Positions 8,412-16,997 of a DNA stretch of 44,253 nt are shown piece by piece. The stretch spans positions 1 through 44,253 of the forward strand of contig JAUIFP010000019.1 of the NCBI GenBank assembly GCA_030430365.1. The letters are read 5' to 3'. Within the stretch, counting starts at the first letter, position 1. Each line of letters begins with the position of its first letter. The position numbers were made by a program, and so were the translations under genes. The notes below the pieces were generated by a model that was not told where the DNA came from, searched no databases, and was given only the letters and a program-made list of their open reading frames with translations. The stretch comes from Alphaproteobacteria bacterium. Lineage in GTDB: Bacteria > Pseudomonadota > Alphaproteobacteria > Sphingomonadales > Sphingomonadaceae.

Positions 8412-9031
8412 CAGCCTTTCAACAATCCCGCCATGACAAAATTGATCGTATGCTCGCGGTAACGGTCGCGCAATTCCTCGGTCAGGGAATCCTGGCCAAG
8501 GCAATAGCGCAGGAACAAACGCGCGGAGAAAAACCTGTCCGCTGCCCCCGTCACGCTGAAGAAGAACATCTGCGGATCGGTTTCGCGAAAGACGCCCGCT
8601 TCCACCCCTTCGCCGATCAACCTGTCATAGGCGCGGTATATTGGCTGCAGATAGGTGTCGGCGATCCGCTGCGCCACGGGCGGATCGCTCTCACGGATGA
8701 GGCGCATCAGTAGGCGCTGGATATAGGGCGTTGCGTAAAACGTATCGACGACGGCGGAGATATGGCGCCGAAGCTTGGTCTCCGGATCGAATTCCTTCGC
8801 GAGCAGCGCATCCACCGACTGGACAATTTGCCGCATATCGCGTTCGAGCAGCTCCATCATCAAGCCGTGCTTGTTGCCGAAGTAATATTTGACGAGCGCG
8901 GAATTCAGCCCGGATGTCTTGCTGAGCTGCGCCAGCGATATGTCGACTATATCCGCCTCGCGCATGATGCGCGAAGCAGTGACGAGAAGCTGCTCTCGCG
9001 CGTCACTGGGGCCTTCGGGCTGAGCTGCCAA
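8411..9031 (-). CDS. TetR-family transcriptional regulator
   Basis: The 206-residue protein has an N-terminal TetR DNA-binding domain: REQLLVTASRIMREADIVDISLAQLSKTSGLNS is split over helices 1-3 (about 12-44), with ALVKYYFGNKHGLMMELLE as recognition helix and the classic YYFGNK motif (about 49-54). The C-terminal ligand domain (about 70-206) is helical and Phe/Arg-rich. The start codon is TTG at 9031, 5 bases after the SDR stop, without a clear Shine-Dalgarno, so it is probably translated by coupling. Context (SDR acyl-CoA dehydrogenase upstream, mtnP downstream) hints at control of lipid catabolism, but that is only inference. Confidence 0.87.
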   Translation of the reverse strand: MAAQPEGPSDAREQLLVTASRIMREADIVDISLAQLSKTSGLNSALVKYYFGNKHGLMMELLERDMRQIVQSVDALLAKEFDPETKLRRHISAVVDTFYATPYIQRLLMRLIRESDPPVAQRIADTYLQPIYRAYDRLIGEGVEAGVFRETDPQMFFFSVTGAADRFFSARLFLRYCLGQDSLTEELRDRYREHTINFVMAGLLKG

Positions 9032-9036
9032 GGCGC

Positions 9037-9819
9037 TTACCGCGGCTGCATGCGGATGGCGCCGTCCAGCCGGACATGCTCGCCATTGAAATAGCCGACT
9101 TCGATCATCGTCAGGACCAGCGCCGCAAATTCGTCGGGCCGCCCCAGCCGCTTGGGAAACGGAACGGCCTCAGCCAGCGATTCCCGCGCCTTTTCGGGGA
9201 GGCCGGCAAGCAGCGGCGTATGAAAAATGCCCGGCAGGATCGTGTTGACGCGAATGCCCTCGCCCATCAGATCGCGGGCGATCGGCAAGGTCATGCCCAC
9301 AATGCCGCCCTTGGACGCGGCATAGGCCGCCTGCCCCACCTGGCCGTCTTCCGCCGCGACCGAGGCGGTGTTGACGATCGCACCGCGCTCATCGTCTTCA
9401 AGCGGGTCCAGCGTCATCATGCCGGCAGCGGACTTGGCGATGCAGCGGAAGCTGCCCACCGTATTGACTTCCAGCGTCTTGGAGAAAGCCGCGATCGGCA
9501 GATGCGAGATCTCGCCCGTTTCGCGGTCGCGCCGCGTCGTCTTTCCGATCGTGCCGATCCCGGCGCAATTGACCAGGATCCTCTCCTGCCCATGCGCCTC
9601 GCGCGCCTTGGCCAGCCCGGCATCCACCGACTCGTCCGACGTGACATCGACCTGGCAGAAAATGCCGCCGATCTCTGCGGCAAGCGCTTCGCCTTTTTCT
9701 TCCTGAAGGTCGAACAGGGCGACCTTTGCGCCCCGTTCGGCGAGCGCCCTGGCAGTTGCCTCGCCCAAACCGGAAGCGCCGCCCGTGACCACGGCAGATA
9801 CGGAACTGTCGATCTTCAA
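9037..9819 (-). CDS. SDR-family dehydrogenase, 3-hydroxyacyl-CoA dehydrogenase type II-like
   Basis: This is a classical short-chain dehydrogenase/reductase of 260 residues: cofactor loop TGGASGLG (12-19), NCAG (about 84-87), and the catalytic Ser plus Y-x-x-x-K in NTASVAAEDGQVGQAAYAASK (about 150-171). D at the end of the second strand (ALFDLQ) predicts NAD preference. The overall pattern, including the long insert after NCAGIGTIGKTTRRDRETGE, resembles HSD17B10-type 3-hydroxyacyl-CoA or 2-methyl-3-hydroxybutyryl-CoA dehydrogenases of fatty-acid and isoleucine breakdown. The start is TTG at 9819 with GGGGGAAA upstream. It heads the run SDR-TetR-mtnP-MarR. The exact substrate is uncertain. Confidence 0.85.
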   Translation of the reverse strand: MKIDSSVSAVVTGGASGLGEATARALAERGAKVALFDLQEEKGEALAAEIGGIFCQVDVTSDESVDAGLAKAREAHGQERILVNCAGIGTIGKTTRRDRETGEISHLPIAAFSKTLEVNTVGSFRCIAKSAAGMMTLDPLEDDERGAIVNTASVAAEDGQVGQAAYAASKGGIVGMTLPIARDLMGEGIRVNTILPGIFHTPLLAGLPEKARESLAEAVPFPKRLGRPDEFAALVLTMIEVGYFNGEHVRLDGAIRMQPR

Positions 9820-9907
9820 GCGCTTTCCCCCAAAGCCTGAAAGCCAAATTTAAACGGTCGGCTAAGCCCACCCGGCCCGCGGGTCAAGCTTCTCCGTAAA
9901 GCCAAGC

Positions 9908-12487
9908 CTAGCTGACCGCGATAACCAGCTCTCCATCGCCTTCATCCACCATAACGGTCGAGCCGTCGGGTATCTCGCCGGCAAGCAGCTTCTCGGCCAG
10001 CGGATCCTGCAAGTGGCGCTGCACCGCCCGCTTGAGCGGACGCGCGCCGTAGACCGGATCGTACCCGACCCGCCCCAGCCAGCGGCGCGCGGCATCGGTA
10101 AGATCAAGCGTGATCTTGCGGTCCTTCAGCAGGTTCTGAACCCGTGAAACCTGAAGATCCACGATCGGCGCCATATGCGCCTGGCTCAGGCGATGGAACA
10201 GGATCACTTCGTCCAGCCGGTTGAGGAACTCGGGCCTGAAATGCGCCCGCACGACTTCCATGACCTGAGGCTCCACATCCTCGACCTTACCATCCTCTCC
10301 CAGATCGGTGAGGAACTGGCTGCCGAGGTTGGAGGTCAGGATGATCAGCGTGTTCGAAAAATCGACCACGCGCCCCTGCCCGTCGGTCAGGCGGCCATCG
10401 TCGAGGACCTGCAACAGCACGTTGAAAACATCGGCATGGGCCTTCTCCACCTCGTCGAACAGCACGACCTGATAGGGCCGGCGCCGCACCGCCTCGGTCA
10501 GCACGCCGCCTTCCTCATAGCCGACATATCCGGGAGGCGCGCCGATCAGGCGGGCCACCGCGTGCTTCTCCATGAACTCGCTCATGTCGATGCGCACCAT
10601 CGCGGAATCGTCGTCGAACAGGAATTCGGCCAGAGCCTTGGTCAGCTCCGTCTTGCCGACGCCGGTCGGCCCCAGGAACAGGAAGCTGCCCAGCGGCCGA
10701 TTGGGGTCCTGCAACCCGGCGCGCGCCCGGCGCACGGCCTTGGAAACGGCCTGGACCGCCTGGTCCTGCCCGATGACGCGCTTGCCCAGAACCTGCTCCA
10801 TCTGCAGCAGCTTCTCACGCTCTCCTTCCATCATCTTGTCGACGGGCACGCCCGTCCACCGCGAGACGACGGAGGCAATATCCTCTTCGGTCACTTCTTC
10901 GCGCAGCAAGGCGTTGGAAGTCTGCCCCTTGGCTTCTTCCAGCTTCTTTTCCAGCTCCGGGATCGCACCATAGGAAAGCTCGCCCGCGCGGGCGAGATCG
11001 CCCGAACGCTGCGCCTGCTCCAGCTCGAGCCTTGCAGCATCGAGTTCTTCCTTGATCTTGCCTTCGCTCGCGATCTTGTCGCGCTCGTTCTGCCAGCGCG
11101 TGGTCAGTTCGCTGCTTTGCTGTTCGAGATTGGCGAGCTCTTCGCGAAGCGTCTCCAGGCGATCCTTGGAGGCATCGTCCTTTTCCTTCGCGAGCGCGCT
11201 TTCCTCGATCTTGAGCTGGATGATCCGCCGGTCGAGCCCTTCGATTTCTTCGGGCTTGCTTTCCACTTCCATGCGGATGCGGCTGGCGGCCTCGTCCATC
11301 AGGTCGATCGCCTTGTCCGGCAGGAAGCGGTTGGTGATGTAGCGATTGGAAAGGGTCGCCGCCGCGACGATCGCATTGTCGGTGATGTTGACCTTGTGAT
11401 GCAGCTCGTATTTTTCCTTGAGCCCGCGCAGGATCGAAATCGTATCCTCCACGGTCGGCTCGTCCACGAAAACGGGCTGGAACCGGCGCTGCAGGGCCGC
11501 ATCCTTCTCGACATATTTCTGATATTCGTCGAGCGTCGTCGCACCGATGCAGTGCAATTCGCCCCGCGCCAATGCAGGCTTGAGCAGATTGCCCGCATCC
11601 ATCGAACCTTCGGACGCGCCCGCGCCGATCAGCGTGTGCATCTCGTCGATGAACAGGATGATCTCGCCTTCGGCGCCCTTCACTTCGTCGAGCACGGCCT
11701 TCAGCCGTTCTTCGAACTCGCCGCGATATTTCGCGCCGGCAATCAGCGCACCCATATCGAGCGCCATGAGCCGCCGGTCCTTCAGGCTGTCCGGCACATC
11801 GCCATTGGCGATGCGCAGCGCCAGGCCTTCGGCAATCGCGGTCTTGCCGACGCCCGGATCGCCGATCAGCACCGGATTGTTCTTGGTCCGGCGGGCGAGG
11901 ATCTGGACCGTGCGGCGAATTTCCTCGTCGCGCCCGATCACCGGATCGAGCTTGCCGTCACGCGCGGCCTGGGTCAGGTCGCGGGCATATTTCTTCATCG
12001 CTTCATAGCTTTCTTCGGCAGAAGCGGTGTCGGCCGTGCGGCCGCCGCGCAGTTCCGTGATCGCAGCTTCCAACGTCTTGGGATCGACACTGGCCGCCTT
12101 CAGCGCCTGGCCCGCCGACGTGGTACTGGCAAGCGCCAGGGCCACCAGCATACGTTCGACCGTGACATAGCTGTCGCCCGACTTGGTTGCGATCTGCTCC
12201 GCCTGATCGAGCACGCGCACCGCGTCGTTATCGAGACTGGGCGGCTGCTGCGCGCCGCCGCCGGAAACGGCCGCGATCTTGCCCAGCGCCTTGTCGACTT
12301 CATCCTGCGCAATCTGCGGATTGCCGCCTGCGCGCTGGATCAGGCCGGAGGCCATGCCTTCGCTGTCTTCCAGCAGAGCCTTGAGCAAATGCCCGGCAGT
12401 GATCCGCTGGTGGTTCATGCGGATGGCGACGGTCTGCGCGCTTTGCAAAAAACCTTTGGCGCGGTCGGTAAATTTTTCGAGATTCAT
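9908..12487 (-). CDS. clpB: ATP-dependent chaperone ClpB
   Basis: ClpB is the hexameric cytoplasmic disaggregase that, with DnaK, pulls proteins out of aggregates after heat stress. The 859 residues contain the N-terminal Clp repeat domain (1-145), AAA module 1 (Walker A GDPGVGKT near 205, Walker [10 protein letters not shown] near 278), the coiled-coil middle domain (about 410-525, marked by long Glu/Lys/Gln heptads) that separates ClpB from ClpA/ClpC, and AAA module 2 (Walker [10 protein letters not shown] near 607, Walker [12 protein letters not shown] near 677) with the C-terminal ClpB small domain. The ATG is preceded by GAGGGAAG. Length and motifs are intact. A palindrome in the leader may be regulatory. 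Confidence 0.97.
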   Translation of the reverse strand: MNLEKFTDRAKGFLQSAQTVAIRMNHQRITAGHLLKALLEDSEGMASGLIQRAGGNPQIAQDEVDKALGKIAAVSGGGAQQPPSLDNDAVRVLDQAEQIATKSGDSYVTVERMLVALALASTTSAGQALKAASVDPKTLEAAITELRGGRTADTASAEESYEAMKKYARDLTQAARDGKLDPVIGRDEEIRRTVQILARRTKNNPVLIGDPGVGKTAIAEGLALRIANGDVPDSLKDRRLMALDMGALIAGAKYRGEFEERLKAVLDEVKGAEGEIILFIDEMHTLIGAGASEGSMDAGNLLKPALARGELHCIGATTLDEYQKYVEKDAALQRRFQPVFVDEPTVEDTISILRGLKEKYELHHKVNITDNAIVAAATLSNRYITNRFLPDKAIDLMDEAASRIRMEVESKPEEIEGLDRRIIQLKIEESALAKEKDDASKDRLETLREELANLEQQSSELTTRWQNERDKIASEGKIKEELDAARLELEQAQRSGDLARAGELSYGAIPELEKKLEEAKGQTSNALLREEVTEEDIASVVSRWTGVPVDKMMEGEREKLLQMEQVLGKRVIGQDQAVQAVSKAVRRARAGLQDPNRPLGSFLFLGPTGVGKTELTKALAEFLFDDDSAMVRIDMSEFMEKHAVARLIGAPPGYVGYEEGGVLTEAVRRRPYQVVLFDEVEKAHADVFNVLLQVLDDGRLTDGQGRVVDFSNTLIILTSNLGSQFLTDLGEDGKVEDVEPQVMEVVRAHFRPEFLNRLDEVILFHRLSQAHMAPIVDLQVSRVQNLLKDRKITLDLTDAARRWLGRVGYDPVYGARPLKRAVQRHLQDPLAEKLLAGEIPDGSTVMVDEGDGELVIAVS

Positions 12488-12789
12488 GGGGCTTCCCTCA
12501 TCCTTTCCCGACTAAAATGGTGTTGTATTTCAGCAACACAAGTATCCGGTATCACTTTTTTTACACGGTCCCTGCTGCATTGGCGCGTTGCAGAGAAGCA
12601 ACATTGACCTTGCAGCAGAACTGCGCGCGCATGTCCTTGCGCAATCTCAAATTGAGGCGACCCTCTGCGTGAACAAAAGGTGATTCTCTGTGACGTGGCC
12701 AATAAGTGGCATGCGAAATCCGTTGTAGGAAAGAGTTTTTTTCGGCGCGGAGATTCCGGCGCGCAGGCTGCGTCCGGCAGGCGGCCTGC
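12488..12789. other. Intergenic region between the MFS gene and clpB
   Basis: These 302 bases separate the MFS stop from the clpB start, both on the minus strand. I see no credible gene. The part next to clpB (12488-12560) is AT-richer and holds the palindrome and possible heat-shock promoter described separately. A short hairpin (GGCAGG-CGG-CCTGCC) abuts the MFS stop but has no T-run. A 7-base T-run on the plus strand (about 12739-12745) belongs to nothing I can name. Confidence 0.6.
12512..12542 (-). promoter_or_regulatory. clpB leader palindrome with possible sigma-32-type promoter
   Basis: GTGTTG (12520-12525) and CAACAC (12534-12539) form a perfect 6-bp inverted repeat with an 8-base spacer. 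Read on the minus strand, CTTG (12542-12539) is followed after 18 bases by CCATTTTAG (12520-12512). The CTTG and spacing suit an alphaproteobacterial RpoH -35/-10 pair; the -10 half is only a partial match to CYTATNT. The palindrome would lie inside the promoter, so a repressor there could block initiation. It is not a CIRCE element. The promoter is inference. Confidence 0.4.
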
Positions 12790-14064
12790 CTAGCGGATGA
12801 CCTGCCCGTCCTGCGAAGGTTCGAGGTCGTAATGCGCCCCGCGCGGCATGCGGCTCTTGCGGGTGAGATAGTATTGCAGGCCGACCATGCCGGCGATGAG
12901 CCCGGCCAGCATGCCGCTGCCAATGGACCAGCGCGCGCCGAATTCGTCGGCGATCCAGCCCACGATCGGCGCACCGATCGGCGTGCCGCCGACAGTCACT
13001 GCCATGCGGATGGCCATCACGCGTCCGCGCATCATCGGATCCGTGGTCAGCTGCACCAGGGCGTTGCCCGTATTCATGAAGGTCATCAGCGAGATACCGA
13101 AGAACCCCAGGGCGATGCCGAATGTCCAGAAGCCGGGAGAGAGCGCCGCGGCCAGGCAGGAAACCGAAAAGCCCCAGGCCCCGAGCAGCTGATATTTGAA
13201 ACGCGGCTCCGTCCGGTGGGCGGCGATCACGCCGCCGACAACGGTCCCGATGGCCATCATCGATGTCAGCAGGCCGAAGCCGTTCGCGTCAGTCGCGAAT
13301 TCCTTCACCGCCATGGCCGCGATCCAGATTCCGAAATTCAGCCCCAGCGTCCCGATCGCGAGCTGCATGATCATCATCACCCGCAGATCCCGCCGGTTCC
13401 AGACATATTGCAGCCCCTTCACGATGCCGCCGTGTTCGCGCCCCGCCCGCTCCGACTTCATCATTTCGCCCGGGCGAAGGAACAGCAGCGTAACCAGCAC
13501 CGCCATGAAAGACAGGCCATTGGCAAAGAAGGCCCAGCCCGTGCCGACCGCCGCGATCAGGAAACCGGCAATCGCCGGGCCGATCATGCGCGCGCCGTTG
13601 AAGCTGATGGAATTGAGCGCGACGGCATTGGACAGCGTCGGCCGATCGACCAGCTCGCTCACGAAGCTTTGCCGCGCCGGCGTGTCGAATGCCATGACGC
13701 AGCCGAACAGACCGCCGAAAATGTAGACGTGCCAAAGCTCGACGATGCCAGTAACCGTCAGCACGGCCAGCACGATAGCCAAGGCCGCTGCGGCCGCCTG
13801 CGTGAAGATCAGCAATTTGCGCTGATCGAGCCGGTCCACGGCGGTTCCCGTCCAGGGCAGCAGCAAGAGCTGAGGCGCGAATTGGAGCGCCGTGATGATG
13901 CCCACTGCCGATGCGCTGTGATCGGTGAGATGCGTAAGCACGAGCCAGTCCTGCGCAATGCGCTGGATCCAGCTGCCGATATTGGAAACGGTGGAACCCA
14001 CCATCCACAGCCGGAAGTTCCGGCCGGCCATCGACCGGAAAGTGCTGGCCGCCCAATTCCTCAA
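12790..14064 (-). CDS. MFS transporter, EntS-like (MFS_3) exporter
   Basis: A 424-residue major-facilitator protein with about 12 hydrophobic segments. The N-terminal FRLWMVGSTVSNIGSWIQRIAQDWLVL and FDTPARQSFVSELV motifs are characteristic of the EntS/MFS_3 group, which exports siderophores or drugs. DRLDQRKLL in the loop between segments 2 and 3 is the family's variant of the MFS A-motif. The start is TTG at 14064, giving a TTGA overlap with the stop of the MarR gene, so the two are translationally coupled. Control by that MarR protein through the upstream palindrome is likely. The substrate cannot be read from the sequence. Confidence 0.9.
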   Translation of the reverse strand: MRNWAASTFRSMAGRNFRLWMVGSTVSNIGSWIQRIAQDWLVLTHLTDHSASAVGIITALQFAPQLLLLPWTGTAVDRLDQRKLLIFTQAAAAALAIVLAVLTVTGIVELWHVYIFGGLFGCVMAFDTPARQSFVSELVDRPTLSNAVALNSISFNGARMIGPAIAGFLIAAVGTGWAFFANGLSFMAVLVTLLFLRPGEMMKSERAGREHGGIVKGLQYVWNRRDLRVMMIMQLAIGTLGLNFGIWIAAMAVKEFATDANGFGLLTSMMAIGTVVGGVIAAHRTEPRFKYQLLGAWGFSVSCLAAALSPGFWTFGIALGFFGISLMTFMNTGNALVQLTTDPMMRGRVMAIRMAVTVGGTPIGAPIVGWIADEFGARWSIGSGMLAGLIAGMVGLQYYLTRKSRMPRGAHYDLEPSQDGQVIR

Positions 14065-14510
14065 GATTCGACCAGTTTCTGCAGCAGAGCCACTGCATCC
14101 TTCAGCTGCGCCTGCTCTTCCCGGTCAAGCTCTCGGCTGATCGTGCCGGCCAGCCAGTCCGACCGGACCAGGCGCGCCGTGACGAAGCGGTTGCGTGCCG
14201 CCTCGGTCAGCGACCAGATCGTCTTGCGGCCATCCGCCGGATCGGGTTCCCCCACCACGACGCCGGCTGCCTCCAGCGCGCTGATGGTGGAGCCCATGGA
14301 TTGCGGGCGCACGCCCTGGCGGTCCGCCAGTTGGGTAACGGTGGCAGGTTGCTTCTCCAGCGCGATCATCGCCATCATTTGCGAAGGCGTGAAGTCGCCC
14401 AGGTCCGCCTGTTCGCGCAGCCTTCTTTTCAACTGCCACAGCAGTCTGCGCAAATGCCCGGCCAGTTCGATCAGTTCTGCATCTTGCTGATTGTCGCCGG
14501 GTTCGCTCAT
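14061..14510 (-). CDS. MarR-family regulator coupled to the MFS exporter
   Basis: The 149-residue protein is a MarR-type winged helix: dimer helix LIELAGHLRRLLWQLKRRLRE (about 13-33), FTPSQMMAMIALEKQPATVTQLA (about 40-62), recognition helix RPQSMGSTISALEAAGVV (about 68-85) and wing DPADGRKTIWSLTEAARN (about 90-107). The DGRK wing is intact. The ATG start lies 15 bases from a 36-base palindrome that reads as its own operator. It overlaps the MFS gene by 4 bases. By analogy with other marR-exporter pairs it probably represses both genes until a toxic ligand binds; that is inference. Confidence 0.9.
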   Translation of the reverse strand: MSEPGDNQQDAELIELAGHLRRLLWQLKRRLREQADLGDFTPSQMMAMIALEKQPATVTQLADRQGVRPQSMGSTISALEAAGVVVGEPDPADGRKTIWSLTEAARNRFVTARLVRSDWLAGTISRELDREEQAQLKDAVALLQKLVES

Positions 14511-14524
14511 TCTGCGCGCCTAGC

Positions 14525-14560
14525 AGATATGAAGGAAACTGCAAAGGTTCCTTCATATCT
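14525..14560 (-). promoter_or_regulatory. Operator-like inverted repeat upstream of marR-MFS
   Basis: AGATATGAAGGAA (14525-14537) and TTCCTTCATATCT (14548-14560) are perfect 13-base arms around the 10-base spacer ACTGCAAAGG. It lies 15-50 bases upstream of the MarR start, in the promoter region. Such size and placement fit an autoregulatory MarR-dimer site; the outer flanks (GCAG on the left, CTGC on the right) hint at further symmetry with a 3-base offset. No T-run follows on the minus strand to make it a terminator. Confidence 0.75.
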
Positions 14561-14657
14561 TCTGCTTATCCAACTTGCCGGTTGATTATGGGCTCGCCTG
14601 CACCAATGTTGGAAATGTGAAGAGCCCGCGCCGCGGGCGCGTGAGAGGAGATTCCCG

Positions 14658-14963
14658 ATGTCCGTTGCCGGAAGCTATGAGTGCCTGACCAAGACGCCGA
14701 TGGGCGATCAGACGAGCACTTTCACAGTCATACCAAGCGACGACGGAACCACCTTCACCGGCAGCAATACGGGCCCGATGGGATCGCTGGACGTCAAGGA
14801 AGGCAAGATCGACGGCAATACGCTGACCTGGAAAATGGAAATGATCGTGCCCATGCCGCTGACGCTCGATTGCACCGCGACGATCGAGGGCGACAAGCTG
14901 ACCGGCACCGTCAATGCGGGTGCCTTCGGCGACATGGCGATGACGGGCGTGCGCGCCCAGTAA
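14658..14963 (+). CDS. Small conserved-looking protein of unknown function
   Basis: A 101-residue protein with a good Shine-Dalgarno (AGAGGAG about 10 bases before ATG). It has no signal peptide or membrane segment, is rich in Thr, Gly and Met, and alternates hydrophobic and polar residues in a way that suggests an all-beta fold: SYECLTKTPMGDQTSTFTVI, then TFTGSNTGPMGSLDVKEGKI, LTWKMEMIVPMPLTLDCTATI and DKLTGTVNAGAFGDMAMTG. The last three blocks look like repeating beta hairpins of about 25 residues (F/L-T-G-x). I do not recognise a named domain; similar small proteins occur in sphingomonads as hypotheticals. It stands alone between the marR operator and the convergent trmL gene. A GC-rich hairpin (GCCCGC-GCC-GCGGGC) lies just upstream of its ribosome-binding site. 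Confidence 0.75.
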   Translation: MSVAGSYECLTKTPMGDQTSTFTVIPSDDGTTFTGSNTGPMGSLDVKEGKIDGNTLTWKMEMIVPMPLTLDCTATIEGDKLTGTVNAGAFGDMAMTGVRAQ

Positions 14964-14982
14964 TTTCCCGGGCCGAAACGGC

Positions 14983-15441
14983 TTAGAACTTCCCCCGCGA
15001 TGCCTGATAGGCAGCGGCCGCTACGGTATTCGCAAGATTGAGCGAACGGATCCTTTCCGAACGCATCGGCAGGTGAAACTGGCGCCCCGGATAGGCGCGC
15101 CAGATCGCCTCCGGGATGCCTTTCGTCTCCTGCCCGAAAACGAGGATCGCGTCTTCCGGATACTCCGTGTCGTAGAACGAGCTTGAGCCATATTCCTCGA
15201 ACAGGAACATCTGGTCCGCGCGCGGCTGCCGCTCGGTCACGAATTCTTCCCAACTGGCAAACTCGGTCAGCCGCACATGCGGCCAGTAATCCAGGCCGGA
15301 ACGCTTCACACGCGCGTCGGAAATCACGAAGCCCAGCGGATGGATCAGCACCAGCTCTGCGCCCAGCGCGACGCAGGTGCGCCCGACCGCCCCGGTGTTT
15401 CCGGGAATCTCCGGCTGGACGAGAACGATGCTCAGCGGCAT
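14983..15441 (-). CDS. trmL: tRNA (cytidine/uridine-34-2'-O)-methyltransferase TrmL
   Basis: TrmL (YibK) is a SPOUT-fold enzyme that methylates the 2'-OH of the wobble base in certain leucine tRNAs using S-adenosylmethionine. The 152-residue protein has the three SPOUT motifs: PEIPGNTGAVGRTCVALG (about 10-27), LVFGQETKGIPEAI (about 107-120) and the knot region RSLNLANTVAAAAYQ (about 133-147). Length matches the single-domain TrmL group rather than the longer TrmH. The ATG start lies at the end of a tandem duplication that also creates a short overlapping upstream reading frame. It is the last gene after gatB. Confidence 0.93.
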   Translation of the reverse strand: MPLSIVLVQPEIPGNTGAVGRTCVALGAELVLIHPLGFVISDARVKRSGLDYWPHVRLTEFASWEEFVTERQPRADQMFLFEEYGSSSFYDTEYPEDAILVFGQETKGIPEAIWRAYPGRQFHLPMRSERIRSLNLANTVAAAAYQASRGKF

Positions 15442-15491
15442 CGCTTGCTCAACCTGCGGCTCACCTCGGACTTGCTCAGCTGCGGGCTCAT
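15432..15491 (-). other. Possible 19-codon leader reading frame overlapping trmL start
   Basis: An ATG at 15491 opens MSPQLSKSEVSRRLSKRCR, ending at TGA (15434-15432) ten bases inside trmL in another frame. GAG directly precedes it but no strong Shine-Dalgarno is visible. It spans most of the 27-base tandem repeat. It may couple trmL translation to gatB, or may be chance; codon content alone cannot tell. Confidence 0.3.
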
Positions 15492-15497
15492 CTCGGG
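15444..15497. repeat. Tandem 27-base imperfect repeat in gatB-trmL gap
   Basis: Two units, 15444-15470 and 15471-15497, begin CTTGCTCA and end CTCGGA or CTCGGG; a third partial copy (15498-15508) continues to the gatB stop. The units differ by a few substitutions and one compensating one-base shift. The 27-base length keeps any reading frame, so it is also a repeat at the peptide level in the leader frame. Confidence 0.75.
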
Positions 15498-15502
15498 CCC
15501 GC

Positions 15503-16996
15503 TCAGCCCAGCTTGTCTTTCAGAAGCTGGTTGACCACCTGGGGATTGGCCTTGCCCTGCATTGCCTTCATCGTCTGACCGACGAAGAAGCCGAACAGCT
15601 TGTCCTTGCCGCCGCGATATTCATCGACCTTGTCCTGATTGGCCGCGAGCACGCCGTCGATCGCTTCCTCGATCGCGCCGGTATCGCTTTCCTGCTTCAG
15701 CCCTTCGGTCTCGGCAATTTCATCGGGAGCGCGCCCGGTCTTGAGCACGATCTCGTAGATTTCCTTGGCCTGGCCGCCGCTGATCGTGCCGGCGCTCTGC
15801 ATCTCCAGGATCGCGGCATTGGCGGCAGGCGTATTGTGCGCCAGGTCGGCCTCCGCACCGAGTGCGTTGATAATGCCGGGCGCGACGGAAAGCGACCAGT
15901 TCGCCACCTGCGTTGCGACATCGGCTTCGGGCTTGCCGAGCCGCTTGGCGGTTTCGGCCAACAGCGCTTCGAAGCGCGCAGCCATTTCGACTTCGGCCGT
16001 CAGAACCGTGGCGTTATAGGCGGAGAGGCCCAATGCGTTCTCATAGCGGTTGCGCTTGGCATCCGGCAGTTCCGGCAGGCTGGCACGGCAATCGTCCAGA
16101 AACGCATCGTCCAGCTCAAGCGGCAGCAAGTCCGGATCGGGGAAATAGCGATAGTCATGCGCATCTTCCTTGCTGCGCATGCTGCGCGTCGTCCCGCTAT
16201 CGGGATCGAACAGCCGGGTTTCCTGCACGACCTTTTCGCCCGCCTCGATCAGGTCGACCTGGCGGTTCGCCTCATATTCGATCGTCTGCATCACGAAGCG
16301 CACGGAATTGACGTTCTTCGTTTCGGTCCGCGTGCCGAATTCCTCGCCCGGCTTGCGCACGGAAACGTTCACGTCCGCCCGCATGGAACCTTCTTCCATG
16401 TTGCCGTCGCACGAACCGACATAGCGCAGAATGGTACGCAGCTTGCGCACATAGGCACCTGCCTCGGCCGGAGAGCGCATATCGGGCCGGCTGACGATTT
16501 CCATCAGTGCAACGCCGCAGCGATTGAGGTCGACATAGGACATACTGGGGTGCTGATCATGCATCAGCTTGCCCGCATCCTGCTCCACATGGATGCGCTC
16601 GATCCCGATCGTCTTGGTGTTGTCCGGATCCTTGTCGTCCAGCTGGATTTCCAGATGCCCTTCGCCCACCAGCGGATGATAGAGCTGGCTGATCTGGTAG
16701 CCCTGCGGCAAATCCGCATAGAAGTAGTTCTTGCGGTCGAAGCGGGACCATTTGTTGATCTGCGCGTCGATCGCCATGCCGGTGCGCACCGCCTGGCGGA
16801 TGCATTCCCTGTTGGGAACGGGCAGCATGCCGGGCATCGCCGCATCGACCAGGCTAACCTGGGCATTGGGTTCCGCCCCGAATGCCGTCGAAGCGCCGGA
16901 AAACAGTTTGGCGTTGCTTGTCACCTGCGCATGGACTTCCAGGCCGATCACGACCTCCCATTCGCCGGTTGCGCCCTGAATTCGATATTCGCTCAT
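15503..16996 (-). CDS. gatB: Aspartyl/glutamyl-tRNA amidotransferase subunit B
   Basis: GatB is the kinase/tRNA-binding subunit of GatCAB, which turns misacylated Glu-tRNA(Gln) or Asp-tRNA(Asn) into the correct amide form. I place the start at the ATG at 16996 ([24 protein letters not shown] is the usual beginning); the frame is open further upstream. The 497 residues show the GatB catalytic domain with [42 protein letters not shown] and the [20 protein letters not shown] region, then the helical GatB/YqeY tail (about 350-497). It is intact. The UPF0114 gene ends only one base upstream. Confidence 0.97.
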   Translation of the reverse strand: MSEYRIQGATGEWEVVIGLEVHAQVTSNAKLFSGASTAFGAEPNAQVSLVDAAMPGMLPVPNRECIRQAVRTGMAIDAQINKWSRFDRKNYFYADLPQGYQISQLYHPLVGEGHLEIQLDDKDPDNTKTIGIERIHVEQDAGKLMHDQHPSMSYVDLNRCGVALMEIVSRPDMRSPAEAGAYVRKLRTILRYVGSCDGNMEEGSMRADVNVSVRKPGEEFGTRTETKNVNSVRFVMQTIEYEANRQVDLIEAGEKVVQETRLFDPDSGTTRSMRSKEDAHDYRYFPDPDLLPLELDDAFLDDCRASLPELPDAKRNRYENALGLSAYNATVLTAEVEMAARFEALLAETAKRLGKPEADVATQVANWSLSVAPGIINALGAEADLAHNTPAANAAILEMQSAGTISGGQAKEIYEIVLKTGRAPDEIAETEGLKQESDTGAIEEAIDGVLAANQDKVDEYRGGKDKLFGFFVGQTMKAMQGKANPQVVNQLLKDKLG

Positions 16997-16997
16997 A

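Noticed and set aside
10175..12607. 810-codon open frame on the plus strand
   Set aside because: Antisense to clpB, whose AAA motifs are complete.
12488..12660. CIRCE (HrcA) element before clpB
   Set aside because: No TTAGCACTC/GAGTGCTAA arms; the palindrome present is a different sequence.
12706..14490. 594-codon open frame on the plus strand
   Set aside because: It lies antisense to the MFS and MarR genes, has an unlikely residue mix (very high Arg/His/Gln) and no domain; a shadow of GC-rich coding DNA.
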